64,000 nt of DNA from JASHPR01 sp963844655 (GTDB taxonomy: Bacteria > Actinomycetota > Actinomycetes > Streptosporangiales > Streptosporangiaceae): NCBI GenBank assembly GCA_963844655.1, contig CAWJPA010000004.1, positions 248,001-312,000 on the forward strand, given 5' to 3'. Shown piece by piece: positions 47,343 through 55,716 of this stretch. The notes beneath the pieces are model-generated. The model was not told the DNA's origin. It did no database searches and saw only the letters and a list, made by a program, of their open reading frames with translations. The position numbers and the translations under genes were made by a program. The stretch's first letter is position 1; each line of letters begins with the position of its first letter.

Positions 47343-49433
47343 GTGAAGAGCGTTATTCAGCCTGTCAACGGCGGCCCAGTTGAAGTGCTTGACGTGCCCC
47401 GGCCTGCGCTGGGTCCGACCGAGGTCCTGGTGCGCACGATGGCATCGGTGATCACGCCGGCCACCGATCATGCTGTCACCGCCCTGGCCAGATCCGGCCT
47501 GGCCACGAAGCTACGATCCCGCCCAGACCTGGTTCGCCAGGTGATGCGCAAGGCCAGGGCCAATGGCGTCGGCGCTTCTTATCCCGTAAGCAGCCGCCCG
47601 GCCGAGGATGTGCTGCTTGGCTACTCCGCCGCGGGCGAGGTGGTGGAGGTGGGGTCGGCGGTCAGCGGCATCCGGGTCGGCCAGCTGGTGGCGACCGGCG
47701 GTGCGGGAAAGGCCAGCCACGCCGAGTTCCAGGCGGTCCCCGGCCTGCTGTGCTCGATCATCCCCGACGGGGCGCCGGTCACGGATGCCGCGTTCACTGC
47801 GGTGGCGGCGATCGCGCTGCACGGCCTGCGGCTGGCCGAGGTGGGCCCGGGCGCAAAGGTAGCGGTGATCGGCCTCGGCCTCGTCGGCCAGCTCGCGGCC
47901 CGGCTCGCCATGGCGGCCGGCTGCGACGTGGTCGGCATCGACCCGGACGCTCATGCTCGCATCATCGCGGCCGGTTCAGGTGTCCTGGCCCTCGATGAGC
48001 AGGAAAGCGTGACCAACGGCCGGGTGCTGGCGTGGTCGCGCGGACGGGGCGCGGACGCGGTCCTGATCTGCCCGGCCGACCCTTCGCCGGGGCCGGTGAC
48101 GCGCGCGGCCGCGCTGTGCCGCGACCGGGCCGCCGTCGTGATTGTGGGCGACATCTGCCTGGACTTCGACCGCGCACCGTTCCATGAGCGGGAGCTTTCG
48201 CTGCGGTTCGCTCGTTCCTACGGCCCGGGCCGCTATGACATGTCGTACGAAGCCTGGGGGGTGGACTACCCGGTGGGACAGGTGCGCTGGACCGAGGGCA
48301 GGAACTTCGAGGCGGTGCTGGACCTGCTGGCTTCCGGGCGGCTCAAGGTGGCCGATCTTGTCACCCACAGCTTCGACATCGGTGACGCCGCCACGGCGTA
48401 CAAGCTCATCGAGGAGCGAGCCGACCCGTACCTGGCCGTGCAGCTCAGCTATCCGGCCGAGCCTGCTGCTGACGATCCGGTGGTGCTCCGGCCGACCGCG
48501 CCCAAGCCGTCGCCTGGGGTCGGCTGGATCGGCGCCGGGGCGTTCTCGACCGAGACACTCCTGCCCGCGTTCCGGCGCGCGGGGTTCAGCCGGTTCGTGG
48601 CGGTGAGTTCGGCGAGTGGGATCACGGCCCGCCGGGCCGCGGAGCGGCATCGCTTTGAGAAGGCGGTCTCCGGCACGTTCCCGGTCATCGATGACCCGGA
48701 CGTCGATGTCGTGGTGATCGCCACTCCGCACAACACGCACGCCGAGCTGGCGACGATGGCGCTGAAGGACGGGCGGCATGTGTGGTGTGAGAAGCCGCTC
48801 GCGCTGACCATGGATGAGCTCGGAGAGGTCGAGGCCGCCTGGGAGGCATCAGGGCGGCAGCTCATGGTCGGGTTCAACCGCCGGTGGTCGACCGCGGTCC
48901 TGGTCGCCCGGGGCGCGCTCGTCGAAGTCACTTCGCCCTGGTACCTCGTGTACCGGGTGGCAGCCGGGCCGGCCGATGGCCACTTGTATGCCGACAGGCG
49001 GCAGGGCGGGCGGCTGCTCGGCGAAATGTGCCAGTTCGTCGATACCGCCCAGGCGCTGATTGGCGCCGATATCGACGAGACGGTCGCGCTTCATGGCGGC
49101 GGCCAGGGTGCGGACCCGGGTGTGGCCGACGGTGATGCGGTCGTGTCGCTGCGGTTCGCCGACGGGTCTCTGGCGACTATCTGCTACGGCAGCGCTCAGC
49201 CACGGGCGGGCAGCGAGTGGATCGAGATCACGGCCGGGTCCCGGCGGCTCGTCATCGACGACTTCCGCTCCGCGAAGCTGGACGGCAGAACGCTCTGGAA
49301 GGGGCGCCAGGACAAGGGTCACCAGGCCAGCGTCGCCGCATTCTGGCAGGCGCTGCGGGGGCGGCAGGCGCTGCCGACCAAGGCCATGCTGGCCACGACG
49401 CGCGCCACTATCCAAGCCGCAGGTTCTGGCTGA
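47343..49433 (+). CDS. Bi-domain oxidoreductase: MDR alcohol-dehydrogenase-like plus Gfo/Idh/MocA
   Basis: A 696-residue fusion. Residues 1 to about 375 form a medium-chain dehydrogenase-like half (GYSAAGEVVEVGSAVSGIRV, VAVIGLGLVGQLAARLAMAA) lacking an obvious structural-zinc Cys cluster. Residues about 395-696 form a Gfo/Idh/MocA half (GVGWIGAGAFSTETLLPAFR, VVVIATPHNTHAELATMAL, the E-K-P motif in WCEKPLALTMDELG, GEMCQFVDTAQALIG). Such two-domain proteins occur in polysaccharide loci, often near heparinase-like or glycosyltransferase genes, and are thought to modify sugar nucleotides; their chemistry is not settled. The start at 47343 is a GTG. It is intact and fully GC-rich in codon use. Confidence 0.87.
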   Translation: MKSVIQPVNGGPVEVLDVPRPALGPTEVLVRTMASVITPATDHAVTALARSGLATKLRSRPDLVRQVMRKARANGVGASYPVSSRPAEDVLLGYSAAGEVVEVGSAVSGIRVGQLVATGGAGKASHAEFQAVPGLLCSIIPDGAPVTDAAFTAVAAIALHGLRLAEVGPGAKVAVIGLGLVGQLAARLAMAAGCDVVGIDPDAHARIIAAGSGVLALDEQESVTNGRVLAWSRGRGADAVLICPADPSPGPVTRAAALCRDRAAVVIVGDICLDFDRAPFHERELSLRFARSYGPGRYDMSYEAWGVDYPVGQVRWTEGRNFEAVLDLLASGRLKVADLVTHSFDIGDAATAYKLIEERADPYLAVQLSYPAEPAADDPVVLRPTAPKPSPGVGWIGAGAFSTETLLPAFRRAGFSRFVAVSSASGITARRAAERHRFEKAVSGTFPVIDDPDVDVVVIATPHNTHAELATMALKDGRHVWCEKPLALTMDELGEVEAAWEASGRQLMVGFNRRWSTAVLVARGALVEVTSPWYLVYRVAAGPADGHLYADRRQGGRLLGEMCQFVDTAQALIGADIDETVALHGGGQGADPGVADGDAVVSLRFADGSLATICYGSAQPRAGSEWIEITAGSRRLVIDDFRSAKLDGRTLWKGRQDKGHQASVAAFWQALRGRQALPTKAMLATTRATIQAAGSG

Positions 49434-49541
49434 ACTCAGCGTTCCGGACCTGATCCTCCCGGCTGGCCATTGCGCGGCTGGGACTGCGGGGCGTTCGTCG
49501 TTATCGTGGCCAGCACGGGAGTTGTTCCGTGGTGGGTGGCA

Positions 49542-51512
49542 GTGAGCGACATCATCAGTTCTGGACGGGACCGCGAGCCCCGCTGGCGGTGGCGGCGGTG
49601 GCAGCTGGTGCTGGCCGCGGCCTGCATCGTGGTCGCACTGGCTGCCGCTCTCATCTGGTACCTGCCAGGGCTGCGACAGCATGGTGCGCGAACGCGGCCA
49701 GCTGCCGCCGGCCCGAGTCCGGCGACGCGAGGGGAATCCGGCCCGTCTGTTCCCGCACCGCCTGCGCTGCCGATCAAGCCTGCCCAGATGACCGGCCAGC
49801 CGCTGCCGCGCGACGCCAGTCTGTGGCTGGCGCTGGGCGGCTACAGGCCAGCCTGGCTCTCGGTGACGACCGGCCGCACTGAGCCGATCCACGGGCTGCC
49901 CCGGCGCGGCAGCGGCTATCAGCTCACCCGCATCGCAGGCGGCTGGGCCGCACAGCCATTCCCCGGTAACAACGCTGACTGCGCCAACTGCGCTCCCCGG
50001 CCGCCGCCGGTGTACTACGTCGCCGATGGATCACGGGCCGCGAGCCGCATTGGCGCCGCCGACTTCACCGCCCCGGCCGCTGCTCCCGGCGCCCTGTGGC
50101 TGGTCAGCTACCAGCGTGGTGCGGACATGAACGCCGCGGCCGGCACTGCGCAGCAGGTCAGCGTCACCGGTGCCGCGCTCGGACCCCGCCTCACGCTCCC
50201 AGCCGGGTACGTGATCGACCAGGGAACCCGCGCGGGCCTCCTGCTGGTGCAGGAACAAGTGAGCGGCTCCAGCCCGGCCAGGTACGAGCTGTGGGATCCG
50301 GGCGCCCGGCGGGTGACACGTTCATTCGTGAATCTGATCGCGGCCAGCCCCGCCGAGATTGCCTGGATGCCCAGCTGCACCACGGGCTGCCGGGCGCAGA
50401 TACTCCACCTGCCCGGCGGTCGCGTCCAGGAGATCTCCCTTCCGGGGCGGGGCCAGTCCTACGATGGCGCGTTCAGCCCGGACGGCCGGCTCCTGGCCCT
50501 GCAGGTGACCGCCAGGGTCAACGCGGCTGGCCGGCCCGCCGCGACCCGGCTCATGATCGCGATTGTCGCGACCGGGCGGATAACTGGCGTGCCCGGGACC
50601 ACGGTCGGCAGCGGGACCGGGGTTTCGTTCGGCTGGCAGGCTGGCAGCCATCGGCTGATTGCCGACGTGCCCTTCGGTGTGCCGGGGCGGTATGACTGGC
50701 AGTTTGCGGTGTGGCGGCCCGGTGATGCCCGGCTTTCCATCGCGCTCGCCCAAGCGCCGGCTCGTGGCCGGTTATCGACCAGGGCCCCTACTAACGCCGC
50801 GTGTATCAGTGGCCCGCGCCACGCCTCTTACGAAATAACAGGGGGTACTTACGTAAGGAGCGTCAAGATGGCATCACCATCTCCAGGAGGGGCCGACACG
50901 ACGGAATACTGGGAAGCCGGCATTTCCAGGGTGTTCACCCCGCCCATCCTCCCGCCGTTCGGCAGTGGCGTGATCGCTGTCGCCGCCCAGGAGCCCGGGG
51001 CAGAGACCGGAGCCGCGATCACCTACAACGGGGCCATCTTCACCAGCCAGTCCTGGAGCACCGGCCCGCCGATCCCGTTCCTGATCAAGGATCTGGAACC
51101 AGCCGAGGTCAGGAAGATCCGGGACCAGATCGTCGACCAGTTGCGGGGCCCAGGCAGCGGCCTGGACGACCTTCCGCTCCGGGCCTTCGTGGAGGTGGCC
51201 AAGCTCTACCTCGAGCCGGGGCCCTCGGACCGCTTCACCACCGCGACCTTCGGAACGATCACGCAGTCCAGCCCGGGTGAGTACCTGGGCGAGGTGAGCT
51301 GGGCCGGTGACATCACCGGCACGGTGCTCGGATCCGCGCAGAACATCTCGGCCCAGTCGCACCTCGCGGCCGTCGCGGCCGGGAACCCAGCCCCGCTGCG
51401 CGAGGCTGACCTGCGCTCCCTGGCCCTGGCGCTGCAGAGCGCACTGGCCGAGCAGGCAGCCGACCCGCAGTGGCAGGGGCTGCTGGACCTCGCCGAACAG
51501 GCGCTGCCGTAA
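49542..51512 (+). CDS. Membrane-anchored propeller-like protein, frame open into the 214-aa gene
   Basis: From GTG 49542 an Arg/Trp-rich head (RDREPRWRWRRW) leads to one membrane helix (QLVLAAACIVVALAAALIWYL), then a Pro/Ala linker and about 330 extracytoplasmic residues. These show repeated beta-strand blocks (WLALGGYRPAWLSVTTGRTE, YDGAFSPDGRLLALQVTARV, GVSFGWQAGSHRLIADVPFG) of WD40/TolB-like character. Two CxxC motifs (CANC, CTTGC) may form disulfides. No stop codon occurs before the 214-residue gene, so the frame reads through its leader (tail RLSTRAPTNAACISG) and the whole gene to 51512. This is either a true fusion or loss of the stop at about 50780-50850. A shorter frame from 49470 upstream is also open. 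Confidence 0.6.
   Translation: MSDIISSGRDREPRWRWRRWQLVLAAACIVVALAAALIWYLPGLRQHGARTRPAAAGPSPATRGESGPSVPAPPALPIKPAQMTGQPLPRDASLWLALGGYRPAWLSVTTGRTEPIHGLPRRGSGYQLTRIAGGWAAQPFPGNNADCANCAPRPPPVYYVADGSRAASRIGAADFTAPAAAPGALWLVSYQRGADMNAAAGTAQQVSVTGAALGPRLTLPAGYVIDQGTRAGLLLVQEQVSGSSPARYELWDPGARRVTRSFVNLIAASPAEIAWMPSCTTGCRAQILHLPGGRVQEISLPGRGQSYDGAFSPDGRLLALQVTARVNAAGRPAATRLMIAIVATGRITGVPGTTVGSGTGVSFGWQAGSHRLIADVPFGVPGRYDWQFAVWRPGDARLSIALAQAPARGRLSTRAPTNAACISGPRHASYEITGGTYVRSVKMASPSPGGADTTEYWEAGISRVFTPPILPPFGSGVIAVAAQEPGAETGAAITYNGAIFTSQSWSTGPPIPFLIKDLEPAEVRKIRDQIVDQLRGPGSGLDDLPLRAFVEVAKLYLEPGPSDRFTTATFGTITQSSPGEYLGEVSWAGDITGTVLGSAQNISAQSHLAAVAAGNPAPLREADLRSLALALQSALAEQAADPQWQGLLDLAEQALP
50848..50857. 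promoter_or_regulatory. Palindrome overlapping the ribosome binding site of paralogue B
   Basis: CTTACGTAAG (50848-50857) is a perfect 10-base palindrome that runs into AAGGAG directly before the 214-residue gene. A second CTTACG lies at 50827-50832. It occupies the same position as the 15970-15995 palindrome of paralogue A, and both leaders share GCGTGTATCA and GCCTCT further upstream. Confidence 0.6.
50868..51512 (+). CDS. Uncharacterised 214-aa protein, paralogue B
   Basis: Internal start at ATG 50868 with GTAAGGAG upstream, giving exactly 214 residues, the same as paralogue A at 16006-16650. Conserved blocks include GAIFTSQSWSTGPPIP, VRKIRDQIVDQLRGPGSGLD, PLRAFVEVAKLYLEP, SDRFTTATFGTIT, GEYLGEVSWAGDITG and ADPQWQGLLDLAEQALP. 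The N-terminal 45 residues differ freely, as expected for a flexible head. No membrane helix. The shared leader with its own ribosome binding site argues that this start is used, independent of the open frame from upstream. Function unknown. Confidence 0.75.
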   Translation: MASPSPGGADTTEYWEAGISRVFTPPILPPFGSGVIAVAAQEPGAETGAAITYNGAIFTSQSWSTGPPIPFLIKDLEPAEVRKIRDQIVDQLRGPGSGLDDLPLRAFVEVAKLYLEPGPSDRFTTATFGTITQSSPGEYLGEVSWAGDITGTVLGSAQNISAQSHLAAVAAGNPAPLREADLRSLALALQSALAEQAADPQWQGLLDLAEQALP

Positions 51513-51949
51513 TAGCGGGACAGCGGTGGGGTGCCGAACCGAAGGCCGGCTCCCCGGCCGCTGTCGATCCTGCTCAGCAGGGGTTGGTGATGATGTTGCG
51601 GAAATCCTCATACTTGAACAGGGGTGCAGGCTGACCTGCGCTGTTCACGTCGGCTTGTACAGCACCTGGCCGAAGGTGTTGGCGGCGCTGGCCGTCTTGG
51701 ACCCGGTCTGGTGCGTGGGCAGGTCGGCGGGCTCAGGCCGGGCCACCACCCGGACAAAGGTCTGGCCATTGAACCTAGGCCAAGCAGGTTGGGCCGCGAC
51801 ACTGGTGGGCGAGTTCGGTGTAATGTCCTCGCGAGCTTCTCGGCTGCAATAGCGCGGATGGGGCAAGCTACCATGAACGTTGGGTGGCCTGGCCGGGTTG
51901 CACGGGGGGTGCAGAGATCTCGGTGCCACGACAGGGGAACGCAGAAAGC
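51513..51949. other. Intergenic region with a possible minus-strand gene remnant
   Basis: About 440 bases. On the minus strand, 51645-51824 translates to a protein-like tail (TPNSPTSVAAQPAWPRFNGQ, then TFVRVVARPEPADLPTHQTG, then AANTFGQVLYKPT and a stop) that has no start of its own. It may be the remnant of a secreted-protein C-terminus. The rest shows no gene. Confidence 0.35.
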
Positions 51950-53734
51950 ATGCCCGCTGTGATGCGGGAGCTGCTGTCGAGTATGCCCGCAACGGCTCAT
52001 CAGGCCGGGCCTGATCTGGCCGCCGAGTTCGCCAACGAGGCGTATCGCCGGCTGGAGGCACTGACCGAGCAGCTGGCCGCTGCGGACGAGCGGTACCAGG
52101 CTCTGTTCGAGACCATGCCGCTCGGCATCATCCACTTCAGCGCCGACGAGTCGGTCATCGCGGCAAACCCGGCAGCATGCGACATCACGGGCATTAAGGC
52201 GACCGCGATGACCACCTGGCCCTTGCCGCCGGCCCTGCAGGCGCTGCACGAGGACGGCTCGCCGTACCGGCGGGAGGACCTGCCATCGGCGGTGGCGCTG
52301 CGCACCGGTGAGGTGGCCGAGGCGGTGATGGGGATACCGCACGCCCGGACGGGCGAGTTGCACTGGCTGCGCGTGACCGCGTTTCCCGATGCCCGGAACC
52401 ACGAGGGGCAGCCGCAACGGGGATACTCGATCGTCGCCGACCTCACCGAGCAGCGCAGGATGGAGGCTGCCCGCGCCGAGGCTGACAGCACCCGGAAGCA
52501 GCTCACATTCCTGCTGCGTGCCGGTGCGCTCGCGGCCGCCACCAGGAACCGGCACGACCTGGTTGATCACGCCGCCCAGATGGTGGTTCCCGGCCTGGCA
52601 GATCACTGCGTGGTCTTCCTGCCAACAGGGGAAGGCACCCTGTACGCCACCTCGCTGGCCCACCGTGATCCGGACCGGGCTCCCGTTCTCGCCGAATTCC
52701 GCAGCCATAAGATCCCCACGGCCGGCCCGATGGCGATCCAGGTGGCCTATACCACCGGGACCAGCCAGGTTCTGTGCGGAGCCGCTGCCCAGCTACCGCA
52801 ATGGCATGAGCTGGACTCCGAGCTGGGCGATACCCTCGCCCGCCTGCGGGCCGACAGCGTGCTGGCGGCGCCGATCATGGCCGGGCACCGCCCGCTCGGG
52901 ATTCTCTCGCTGGCCCGCGACGCAGACCGGCCGCACTTCGCCGAGACCGACGTGCAGGTGGCCGAGGAATTTTCCCGGCTCCTGGCCGATGCGATGGCTA
53001 ACGCGGAGACCTCGGCCCGCGAGCACACTATCGCCGAGACCCTGCAACGCGCTGTCCTGCCTGGCACCCTCCCTGCCGTCCCCGGTCTGGACCTCGCGGT
53101 GAGCTACCTGTCCGCCAGCGACGGCGTCCACGTCGGTGGCGACTGGTACGACGTCTTCCCGCTCGGCGGCAACCGGGTCGGGCTGGTCATCGGCGACGTG
53201 GCCGGCCACAGCATCACCTCAGCGTCGATCATGGGCCAGGTCCGGAGCATGCTCCGCGCCTACGCCATTGACCACCCTCACCCCGGCGACGTGCTGCAGC
53301 GGACAAACACCGCCCTGGCGCGGTTGCTGCCCGAGGCGATGGCCACTGCCGTCTACGCCGTTCTCGACCTGGCCACCGGCGACCTTACCTACGCCAACGC
53401 CGGGCACCCGCCGCCGCTTATCACCACCGGAAGCGGGCACGCCGAATACCTCGACGACGCGCCGGGTGTCATGCTCGGCGCCTGCGACGACATCTCCGTG
53501 TCAGCCGGCCAGCGACGGCTCACTCCCGGCACCGGGCTCCTGTTCTACACCGACGGCCTGATCGAAGACCGCTGCCGTGATATCGACGAGGGCCTCGGCG
53601 CACTCGCCGCCACCCTGAAGCAGCCCGGGGCCCGCACGGCGGACCAGGTCCGCGCCGCCGCTGAGAGCGTGCTTCAGGGCAAGCCTTCCCGCGCGGATGA
53701 CGTCTGCCTGCTAGCCGCCCGGCTGGCGGGCTGA
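51950..53734 (+). CDS. PAS-GAF-SpoIIE (PP2C-type) serine phosphatase
   Basis: About 594 residues. After a short coil (RLEALTEQLAAADERYQALF) comes a PAS domain (about 45-170; GIIHFSADESVIAANPAACD, HWLRVTAFPDARNHEGQP), then a GAF domain (about 195-340). A SpoIIE/PP2C phosphatase follows (about 365-590) with the metal-binding motifs VGGDWYDVFPLGG, VIGDVAGHSI, MATAVYAVLDLATGDLTYAN and LLFYTDGLIEDR. Such proteins dephosphorylate anti-sigma-factor antagonists in response to a sensed signal. No kinase or antagonist gene is adjacent. ATG 51950 is taken as start; in-frame starts at 51923 and 51884 are possible. Confidence 0.88.
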   Translation: MPAVMRELLSSMPATAHQAGPDLAAEFANEAYRRLEALTEQLAAADERYQALFETMPLGIIHFSADESVIAANPAACDITGIKATAMTTWPLPPALQALHEDGSPYRREDLPSAVALRTGEVAEAVMGIPHARTGELHWLRVTAFPDARNHEGQPQRGYSIVADLTEQRRMEAARAEADSTRKQLTFLLRAGALAAATRNRHDLVDHAAQMVVPGLADHCVVFLPTGEGTLYATSLAHRDPDRAPVLAEFRSHKIPTAGPMAIQVAYTTGTSQVLCGAAAQLPQWHELDSELGDTLARLRADSVLAAPIMAGHRPLGILSLARDADRPHFAETDVQVAEEFSRLLADAMANAETSAREHTIAETLQRAVLPGTLPAVPGLDLAVSYLSASDGVHVGGDWYDVFPLGGNRVGLVIGDVAGHSITSASIMGQVRSMLRAYAIDHPHPGDVLQRTNTALARLLPEAMATAVYAVLDLATGDLTYANAGHPPPLITTGSGHAEYLDDAPGVMLGACDDISVSAGQRRLTPGTGLLFYTDGLIEDRCRDIDEGLGALAATLKQPGARTADQVRAAAESVLQGKPSRADDVCLLAARLAG

Positions 53735-54044
53735 CCGCAGCGTCGTGCGCTCCGCCCCCAGCGCTGTAAGCCAGAGTGTCCGGCTGCGCGGCGGGGTCCA
53801 ATCATACTGACGCCGCTCATATGGGGTTTAATCACTAAATAGGGCCTTGCAATCAGTTTTGCAACTTCTACGATGAAGGCATGCCGGTCCCGGGCGCGGC
53901 CTGGGACACATGAATTCGCCCGACGGTCAGCCAGTCTTGGCTCCTGCGGCAGGTGGTGCTGGTGCACACATCGCATTCATGACCGGGCGCCCCGGGGGGG
54001 CCATGCCCAGGTTCAGCCGGGCGGTCATCGAGAAGGAGAACGAC
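53735..54044. promoter_or_regulatory. Promoter region of the acetate-type transporter
   Basis: About 310 bases, locally AT-rich at 53800-53880. The palindromic hexamer TTGCAA occurs twice 12 bases apart (53847-53852 and 53859-53864). No gene is seen. GAAGGAGAA precedes the next ATG. Confidence 0.4.
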
Positions 54045-54746
54045 ATGACCACACAGGACGATCCGGCCCTCAGCTCAGGCCCGGTAACCAGGCAGGTTAG
54101 CGAGCCCGTCCCGGCCATGTGGGCACCCGGGCCCGGCCATGCTTACCCGGCCACGGCGCCGGGGGTACCGCTGGCGGGGTACGCATTCGCGTTCGCCGTC
54201 GGATTCCTGGGGCTGGTCGAGACCGGGATCCTGTCGAGCGCAGCGAACGATATCTTCATCGCGACATGCTTCGGGATCGGCGCTGTGGGGCTGCTCATCG
54301 GCGGGCTCTGGGAGTTCCGGGGCGGGGAGCTGTTCGGCGGCACGTTCGGCGTGGGCTACGCGGGATTCCTGTTCTCCACCGCCCTGATACTGAAGTTCTT
54401 CGCTCCCGCAATCATCACCGCCGCGGGCCCCCTCGCCTTCGGCCACGCGTTTGCCGCGTGGCTGATCATGTGGGCACTGTTCACGGCGGTGTTCGCGATC
54501 GGCGCGCGGAGCATCAGCTGGGCCGCTTTCGCGCCGTTCTCGCTGGCGTTCGTGGTCCTCATAGTCCTGGCCATCGCCAACCTCGGCGGCACGGCAAGCT
54601 GGACCGGAACCGTCAGCAAGATCGGCGGCTGGGTAGCCATCCTGGACAGTATCGCCGCAGGGTACCTGGCCAGCGCGATTCTGCTCAACGTGACCCTCGG
54701 CAGGGAAGTGCTTCCGCTGTGGCCTGCCAAGTCCCGCCAGGCGTGA
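54045..54746 (+). CDS. GPR1/FUN34/YaaH-family (acetate/succinate) transporter
   Basis: A 233-residue membrane protein with six helices. The family motif after the hydrophilic head is GVPLAGYAFAFAVGFLGLVE (an N-P-A-P-L-G-L type variant). Further landmarks are ATCFGIGAVGLLIGGLWEFR with the conserved GxWEFxxGExFGGTxFxxYG block (GGELFGGTFGVGYAGFLFST), and AWLIMWALFTAVFAIGARS. SatP homologues move acetate and succinate with protons. ATG 54045 follows GAAGGAG. It converges with the LysR gene and overlaps its end by 62 bases. Confidence 0.88.
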   Translation: MTTQDDPALSSGPVTRQVSEPVPAMWAPGPGHAYPATAPGVPLAGYAFAFAVGFLGLVETGILSSAANDIFIATCFGIGAVGLLIGGLWEFRGGELFGGTFGVGYAGFLFSTALILKFFAPAIITAAGPLAFGHAFAAWLIMWALFTAVFAIGARSISWAAFAPFSLAFVVLIVLAIANLGGTASWTGTVSKIGGWVAILDSIAAGYLASAILLNVTLGREVLPLWPAKSRQA

Positions 54747-55608
54747 TCAGGTCCAGGAGGGCTTGGGTGGAGCCGGTCGGCGGGCGGCGGGCGGGGATGA
54801 CCGCGGCGATGTCGCGGCGTATCGGCGGAGTGACGGTGACGGTGCGGATCCCCCCGCCGGTGCCGCGGATCGCCGCGGGTGGGAGCAGGGCGAGACCCAG
54901 GCCGTAGCGGACGAACTCGGTCAGGTACTGCATGTTCTGCGCCTCGCAGCTCACCCGGCGGGCCAGACCGGCCGTGGCACAGGCGGAGTCGATCTGCGCG
55001 CTCAGCGCGGAGTCGGTGCGGTAGTCGACGAACTCGCGCTCGCGCAGGGCCCGGTCGTTGAGCCGGATCGCGGTCCGGGTGGCCAGCGGGTCGCCCGCGG
55101 GCACGGCGAGGACGAGGTCGTCGTGGCCGAGCCCGATGCGAGTCAACCGGGCCGTATCGACCGGGCCGTCGAGGAAGGCGATGTCCAGTTCGGCGTCGAC
55201 TACCGCACGAGCCAGCGACGACGCGGCGGTGTGAGTGAGCCGGATCGTGACGCCGGGGTGGTCCCGGTGCAGGCGAGCCAGCGCGGCGGGCAGGTCGACG
55301 ACGCCGAGAGTCTGGATCGCACCGACCAGCAGCCGGCCGTGCAGCTCGCCGCGGATACCGGCGACCGCTGCCTGGCCCTCCTCGGCCGCGGCCAGGGCGC
55401 GGCGGGCGGGCGGCAGCAGCGCCTGCCCGGCCGGGGTGAGCGCGACGCGCCGGTTATCGCGCACGAACAGCGCATCGCCCAGCTCTCGTTCGAGCGCGTG
55501 GATCGAGGCGCTCAGGCTGGACTGCACGACGTGCACCCGGGCGGCCGCGCGGGTGAAGTGCAGCTCTTCGGCGACCGCGACGAAATGTCCGAGCTGGCGC
55601 AACTCCAT
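54685..55608 (-). CDS. LysR-family transcriptional regulator
   Basis: A 307-residue LysR protein. The N-terminal winged helix is MELRQLGHFVAVAEELHFTR AAARVHVVQSSLSASIHALE (residues 1-60). The effector-binding domain runs from about 90 to 295 (LLVGAIQTLGVVDLPAALAR, DLVLAVPAGDPLATR, YLTEFVRYGLGLALLPPAAI). ATG 55608 is directly preceded by a dyad ATCGA-GTGTA-TCGAT with T-N11-A spacing. It is divergent from the cupin-PPOX operon, which is its probable target in classic LysR layout. The inducer is unknown. The long open frame upstream of the start is not coding. Confidence 0.9.
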   Translation of the reverse strand: MELRQLGHFVAVAEELHFTRAAARVHVVQSSLSASIHALERELGDALFVRDNRRVALTPAGQALLPPARRALAAAEEGQAAVAGIRGELHGRLLVGAIQTLGVVDLPAALARLHRDHPGVTIRLTHTAASSLARAVVDAELDIAFLDGPVDTARLTRIGLGHDDLVLAVPAGDPLATRTAIRLNDRALREREFVDYRTDSALSAQIDSACATAGLARRVSCEAQNMQYLTEFVRYGLGLALLPPAAIRGTGGGIRTVTVTPPIRRDIAAVIPARRPPTGSTQALLDLITPGGTWQATAEALPCRGSR

Positions 55609-55610
55609 CA

Positions 55611-55625
55611 ATCGAGTGTATCGAT
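55611..55625. promoter_or_regulatory. LysR-type box (T-N11-A dyad)
   Basis: Perfect dyad ATCGA (55611-55615), GTGTA spacer, TCGAT (55621-55625), with T at 55612 and A at 55624. It starts 3 bases from the LysR start codon and lies in the gap shared with the cupin gene, so it fits autoregulation plus activation. Confidence 0.65.
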
Positions 55626-55716
55626 GCTGATGTTCGGAACTATCTGTTGGACCGATCAACGTCGGCCTGTGACAGTGGAACGGACAGTCCCGACCATGAC
55701 CGGAAGGCATCCCGCT

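Noticed and set aside
53847..53864. Repeated TTGCAA as a phage or integration site
   Set aside because: Too short and common in AT-rich promoters; no element next to it.
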